From positions 6,595,618 through 6,659,617 of the forward strand of contig CM061231.1 in the NCBI GenBank assembly GCA_030844895.1: a stretch of DNA of 64,000 nucleotides, in the 5' to 3' direction. Of the stretch, positions 58,711 to 64,000 are shown one piece after another. Made by a program: the position numbers and the translations under genes. This stretch comes from Ambrosia x helenae (lineage: Eukaryota; Streptophyta; Magnoliopsida; Asterales; Asteraceae). Positions within the stretch are counted from its first letter, which is position 1, and each line of letters starts with the position of its first letter. The notes beneath the pieces were generated by a model. It worked only from the letters and a program-made list of their open reading frames with translations, was not told the DNA's origin and ran no database searches.

Positions 58711-61510
58711 TGTAACAACCCGACCAGGAGGGGGCTGGACGTTACGACAGTTTGGTAACAGACTTGCACAACGGAAGCAACGATGACAAATATTTAAATA
58801 TTATACAATTTCTAATCCAAAAATATAAATACAAAACTAAAATAAATAGTCTAATATCTATGCAAGGACGAAACGCGGCGGTCGTCGAAGCAGTCGATAA
58901 GATGTGATTCGCTAGTCGATCCAGTTCTCAATCCAAGCTTAACTCTAATGCTCTAAACCGCTACACTTGCAGCTTGAATCCTCTACCACAACAATCTCTA
59001 ATCCACATAAGCAAGCATATACCTCGTCCTCAAGATTATCCGAATGCGGTACCTGAACACATGCTTAAAAGAGTTTGGGTCAGCAATTACGCTGGTGAGT
59101 CCGTGTAAGTAGTTAAGTAAATCCAAAATAGTTTGATAGTTCAAAAACAAGTTTACACGGTTCTAAACATGGTGATGTACAAGTATCACACCTCAATCCT
59201 AACATTGAATCCATCTACTCCCATTATGGATTCCTCACGGCAAAATATATGCCGCAACGGTCCGCAGACCTCAGTGGAGGTTTTCCGGGCTTCCGGATCC
59301 ACTGTGCGTGGGGGATTCCCCAAGTAGTACTACCCATATATTAAGTGGCCCAATTCCCTTGGGTTAATGAGTGTGCATCTGGTTTTGGGAGCCCTTGTCA
59401 CATCAAGTAAGTTTACACACAAAACAGTTTACACGTACAAGCATATGTTCACCCCAAAACATTTAAAACACAAAAAGGGGAATGGTACACGAAACTCACC
59501 TGTCATGTCACACCGTAATATAATATTCCATCACCTCGAATATGTCTATCCGTTACTTGCCAAGTCCTATCATGATTACAAGGGTTATCGCGTGTAACCG
59601 AGCATCACGGTTACACGTGTCGATGACTGGGACCTTACGTTGGTTATGTTAGTTTATTCTAGCTTTCAGATTACATTTCTACTCATTTATTGCCATTAGA
59701 TATAGTCCTTAATCCGAAGTCCCAAATATCGAGTTTAATGTCTTATGTTATCATTCCTTGTCTCAATGATTCATCAAATTATCCAACGTCTCACTTAAAT
59801 GGCCCTAAGGTCCAATATACTATGTATCGTTATCGTGTTCCGGTGTTCAAATCGCTATCACTGTTATATCGACCAATTGTCATATTGTTATAAGATTCAA
59901 ATGTCGTTTACACCATTTATATGTTCTAGTCATCCCTCAAGATTATATATTATCCTTTAGGTGATTAAGTGTCTGAATACTAATCTCATTCGTTATACTA
60001 TACTTATTTGTGTTTGTGTTCATACAACATTAATATAAGTCCCATATTAACCAAATAACATATTGTCTCCAATGGTCCAAATCCCAAGGTTTCTAGTCTT
60101 AATAGTCCATAAGTCCTGTCCATATGCCCTTCCTATAAGCTGTTTCTGTTTCACATAATAATCAAGTCATATTTTATTCTTATGTCTAAATTATACACAT
60201 TACTAATGGTACTATTAGTATACTTTCACCTAATCGTCTCATGTATTTTATATAATTTAATATTGTGTTGTTTCGGTTGGTCGGGTCAGTCGAGTCTCAC
60301 ACGTGTTACCGAACATTAGTAATAATTAATATTGAAATGGTTTAGGTTCTCGCTATTATACCTCTCGGATCCCCTCTATTGGCCGAGTCTTCTGTCCTGT
60401 TGACTTTTGTTGACCGAGTCAACTGGGTTGACTCGGATCGCGACCAGTCCTTTCTCCACACAGTCACTATTCCTTTCCATCTCTAACATCAGTTGATAAC
60501 ATCTTCCTGTAACAACTCTCACCAATTGAATTACCATCTTAATCAACAACAATACTAACCCCAAATATTGCCTAAGTTACCAATCAATAATCTAGACTGA
60601 AAATGATAAATACCATTGGGGCTTACCAAATTAATCGGAATCCTACTCGGAGCCAGACCTCAGCCGCCGCCGTCATCATCAGTCCGTACAAACCATACCA
60701 CCATCCGACCACCATCGTTGATCCTCCATAACATCCCAAATCAATCGGATCCCTAGACCTCAATCGTCGCCGCCATGAACCTCTGTCTGCTCCTACAGCG
60801 CCGGTCGGGCAAAGACCAGGCACGACCTCTTTCCTTTCCGGTTACTGCTTCTTCTTTCCCAGATCTCTCTCTCATGCTTTTCTCTTTCTCTTGCGTCTCT
60901 CTCTCTCTCTCTCTCTCTAAACCATCCGGTTCTCCTCTATTTCACTCTAGATATAATATTATGGGTGTGTTTATGGACTGATTAAAAGGTTGTGGTAAGT
61001 GTGGGTGTCGTTTGGCCGGAGCTCCGCCGGTGGGGGTGCAGGAGCCATCCGGCTCCTCTCTTCTTCCTTTCTATCATCAAGTGTTTATGTGTATAAATGT
61101 CTAAGTGTGTGGGTTTCATCAGGGAAATAAGGGTGGTGGGTTGGGTTTTATATAGGGGTTGTTTTAGTTGGTTTTTTTGTTAAAACCATTTGTAAAGCAA
61201 ATGGTTTTGTTTGTGTGTTGTCAAATGGAGGGGTGGACAAGTGTCCCCCTTCTTATGACTAAGCATGGGTTATCGGGTAGGTTCGTTAACGGGTATCGGT
61301 TCGATTACGTAACACGCCCTCGTGTATAATAACTTAATATCATGGTTCGGGTTTTAGTAACACGTATACTATTATTCTTCTTATCAAAATAATTATGTGA
61401 CTCACCGGTTCAGCTTTGTATTCGTTGTACATCATTATTTTATTATTGATTTATTTATTACAATACTTTTAGACGCAAAAAAATTTGGGCCCTACTACCG
61501 GGTTGTTACA
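58711..61510. mobile_element. Nested TG..CA insertion, 2,800 bp (solo LTR or LTR-only element)
   Basis: Perfect 5-bp duplication TTACG (58706-58710 and 61511-61515). Ends are exact 12-bp inverted repeats, TGTAACAACCCG and CGGGTTGTTACA, as LTRs have. The inside has no gag or pol words. It contains a CT microsatellite (about 60897-60918), CGTGTAACCGAGCATCACGG (59590-59609) and a gene-like stretch at 60770-60981 that I cannot identify. Length would be large for a solo LTR, so a large-LTR gypsy origin or a non-autonomous unit are both possible. Confidence 0.8.
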
Positions 61511-63216
61511 TTACGCATGTGCATCGATTACAGAGAGTTAAACAAGCTCACGGTGAAGAACCGTTATCCTCTTCCCAGGATCGATGATGTGTTTGATCAA
61601 TTGCAAGGTTCGAGTTTCTACTCGAAGATTGACTTGAGATTAGGATATCATCAGTTGCGTATCCATGAGCAGGATATTCCCAAGACTGCTTTCAGGACGC
61701 GGTATGGTAATTATGAGTTTCCTAGTAATGTCGTTCGGTTTGACAAATGCACCAGCAATGTTCATGGACCTGATGAACCGAGTGTGTAAGCCTTACCTCG
61801 AAAAGTTCGTGATTGTATTCATTGACGACATTCTGATCTATTCACGAACCCAAGAGGAACACGAACAACATTTGAGGGAAATTCTCAATCTGCTTAAGAG
61901 CGAAAAACTGTATGCCAAACTATCCAAATGCGAATTCTGGATTCATGAAGTTCACTTCCTTGGTCATGTTGTGAACAACAAAGGTATACATGTTGATCCA
62001 GCCAAGATTGAAGCGATCAAAAATTGGGCCAGACCCGATACCCCAATCGAAGTTCGACAATTTCTAGGGTTAGCTGGCTATTATCGTCGATTCATCGAGA
62101 ACTTTTAAAAAATAGCCCAGTCCCTAACAGTCTTGACCCAAAAAGACAAGAAATTCAAATGGGGAGATTCGCAAGAATCAGCTTTCCAGTTTTTTGAAGC
62201 ACAATTTATGCAGCGCACCGATCCTCTCGTTGCTAGAAGGAAAGGAAGATTTTGTGGTCTATTGCGATGCATCTCATCAAGGTCTCGGTTGTGTCCTAAT
62301 GCAGAGGAATAAGGTTATTGCCTATGCCTCACGCACACTCAAGGTGCACGAACGGAACTACACAACCCATGATTTGGAATTGGGTGCAGTAGTGTTCGCA
62401 CTCAAGATTTGGAGACACTACCTCTATGGGACTAAGTGTACTATCTTTACTGACCATAAGAGCTTACAACGTATCTTTGACTAGAAAGATCTGAACATGC
62501 GTCAAAGACAATGGGTTGAGCTACTCAATGACTACGACTGTGAGAATAAGTACCATCTAGGATAGGCAAATGTCGTAGCAGACGCATTAAGCCAAAAGGA
62601 GCATGCCAAGACATTGCGTGTCCGCGCGTTGGGCATGGACATTCATACCGATCTCACGGCCCGTATTCGTCAAGCTCAGCATGAAGCTCTCAAGGATAGT
62701 AATATCGGGCTTGAAGCTCTATACAGTCAGGTTGATCAGTTAGAGACAAGACAAGACCCGACGGGATAAAATATTTCTTAAACAGAATATGGGTTCCATT
62801 GTATGGAGGATTGCGTGATATAGTTCTAGATGAAGCACACAAGTCCAAGTACTTAATACACCCCGGTGCGGATAAAATGTATAAAGACCTCAAGGAGTTC
62901 TATTGGCGACCTAACCTCAAGGGTTGCATTGCGACCTATGTCAAACATTGTTTAACATGTTTAAAGGTCAAGGCCAAATACCAGAAGCCTTCAGGTATGC
63001 TTCACCAACCAGAGATTCCTGTATGGAAATGGGAACAAATTTTCATGGACTTCGTCACCAAATTGTCAAAGACACCTCGTGGTCATGATACAATCTAGGT
63101 AATTGTTGATCGTCTGACAAAGTCTGCGCATTTCTTGCCCATCAAGGAAACAGACAAGACGGAGAAATTATTCAGAATACACATCAATGAAATCATGTCC
63201 AGACACGGTGTGCCTA
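61511..63216 (+). pseudogene. Gypsy reverse transcriptase, RNase H and integrase start, broken
   Basis: 61511-61789: MCIDYRELNKLTVKNRYPLP and SKIDLRLGYHQLRI. A shift near 61710 leads to MSFGLTNAPAMFMDLMN, VFIDDILIYS (catalytic Asp pair), SKCEFW and FLGHVV (to 62108, stop). After another shift, 62194-62484 is RNase H (VYCDASHQGLGCVLMQ, FTDHKSL). Then WVELLNDYD and VADALS. 62799-63098 is the integrase zinc-binding domain (HPGADKMY, HCLTCLKVKA) and the start of the core (DFVTKLSKT). Stops at about 62106, 62482, 62563, 62767 and 63097. The words fit a plant chromovirus of the Tekay/Del type, from memory. Confidence 0.85.
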
Positions 63217-64000
63217 TGTAACACCCCAAACTTTGATAATTAGCGTTTATGCTAATAAGGGTAATAACCGGCTTAAAATCCCAATTTATATTACTAAATA
63301 ATCTCGGATTAACAATAGTTGGGAACTAATCTCGTTACTCACGTTAGGTGAATAACAATATAAAAGGCTTTATAAAACTAACCGGGTTAGTGGAAGTTAA
63401 CCAAAATCACACCTGGAGGGATTGAACCTGCCAAGTGATGAAACTTGGCTTTATAACTTGGACAAAATGCAGGGAATGCATTTCCCTTGCACAAAACTCA
63501 CGACCCAAACCCCCTCTATCAAACCAAACCTTAAAAACTCATAAACAAGCTTGAATCAAGCTCAATTCAAGGGGCTTTTGTTTGGGATAGCAAAAAATTA
63601 GACCTGCATACCTCATGTAACGAGTAGGTAACTTTTGTTTCATCATATTTGATTTATTATAGCTTACATGACAAGTTGATAATCTAGGGTTTTTACAAAA
63701 AAGTAGAATTGGGTGTTGGGGAAGGTGTCTCTAGTCCAAGGAACCTTAATCCCAACACATTTTGTTGAATTCATGCTAGTCTATCAAATTGGGTGAAATC
63801 CCTAAGGTAACTTGGGTCATAAGCTAAAAATCAATGTTTTAAAACTAAGAATGTGAACTTGGGTTGTTAAATTGTCATCTTATGATGAATCAAGGATGAA
63901 TACTTGATTGATAGGCAAATGGCTCACTAAACACCCAAAATTATAGTCTTGATAATTCATGCCCACCAAGTGTTTGTTAAAATGCCCAAATGAATAAATT
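63217..64000. mobile_element. Left part of a second TGTAACA-type insertion, runs off right edge
   Basis: The gypsy integrase frame (SRHGVPM) stops at 63216 and TGTAACACCCCAAACTTTG begins, the usual start of a plant gypsy LTR. The following 780 bp are non-coding. The target duplication cannot be tested because the other end is outside the window. Confidence 0.65.

Larger units (their letters stand above)
58531..63216 (+). mobile_element. Ty3/gypsy pol relic with a nested insertion
   Basis: The fragment 58531-58710 carries APVARSSYRLAPSET, LQELLDKGFIRPSSPP and LFVKKKDGS, the start of a gypsy reverse transcriptase. At 58711 it is cut by a 2,800-bp element and resumes exactly after the duplicated TTACG at 61511. 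RT, RNase H and integrase parts follow. No LTR of this element is seen; the left limit is where similarity fades, the right limit is the insertion at 63217. Stops and frameshifts make it dead. Confidence 0.88.

Noticed and set aside
59367..59893. Open frames inside the nested 2.8-kb unit
   Set aside because: Short, no domains, and not conserved with anything I recognise.
58711..61510. Nested unit as a DNA transposon with 12-bp terminal inverted repeats
   Set aside because: TG..CA ends and a 5-bp duplication fit an LTR better; CACTA and Mutator elements would give 3- or 9-bp duplications.

Overview
This window is eukaryotic nuclear DNA from a flowering plant. It is A+T-rich, its genes have many introns with GT-AG, GC-AG and AT-AC borders, and most of the rest is plant-type transposable elements. 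The mix of repeats (a large reverse-transcriptase family with a nuclease domain, Au-like SINEs, PIF/Harbinger relics, gypsy LTRs starting TGTAACA) suggests a eudicot, probably Asteraceae. The family assignment is inference from memory, not measurement.

Three host genes are recognisable. (1) Minus strand, 111-9851 with a non-coding first exon near 12.5-12.66 kb: the N-terminal two thirds of an ATRX-type SNF2 chromatin remodeller (plant CHR20/ATRX). It has a Cys-rich ADD-like domain and helicase motifs I-III, and runs off the left edge. (2) Plus strand, 17365-24882: a complete gene for the second subunit of DNA polymerase epsilon (DPB2), 13 coding exons, 528 codons, with two U12-type introns and an E2F-type promoter site. 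(3) Plus strand, 47793-55654: a complete three-exon CAR-type C2-domain gene (165 aa) whose second intron is 7.3 kb of transposon debris. Genes 1 and 2 are head-to-head; a non-LTR retrotransposon (about 13.28-16.99 kb) lies between them.

From 25.8 to 41.87 kb runs an unbroken chain of seven elements, each bounded on both sides by a (TA)n microsatellite. Their inward-facing ends are related: a GGGGAAGG-like start, repeated AAACCC-type blocks, a CCATTGATC..GATCAATGG stem and an AAGGGCA..ATGGTCATT block. Most carry their own iterated motif, usually palindromic. Two or three have TATA-like plus CT-rich leaders pointing inward, and one contains a dead fragment of a Ulp1 (C48) protease. I do not recognise a named family, and this is my main candidate for something undescribed.

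From 42.7 to 47.41 kb there is a decayed LINE fragment and a 5'-truncated but 3'-intact autonomous-type Helitron (Rep HUH motif, PIF1-like helicase, hairpin plus CTAG end) whose 3' terminus is 382 bp upstream of the CAR start codon. The CAR intron holds a minus-strand retroelement with a reverse transcriptase followed by a CCHC plus restriction-like endonuclease domain, two PIF/Harbinger transposase relics and two Tourist-like MITEs with TAA duplications. Beyond CAR lie another Helitron 3' end (minus, 56640) and a decayed Ty3/gypsy pol (58.5-63.2 kb). That pol is interrupted by a 2,800-bp TG..CA element with a perfect TTACG duplication, and again at 63217 by a similar-starting element that leaves the window. 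I see no tRNA, rRNA or CRISPR.
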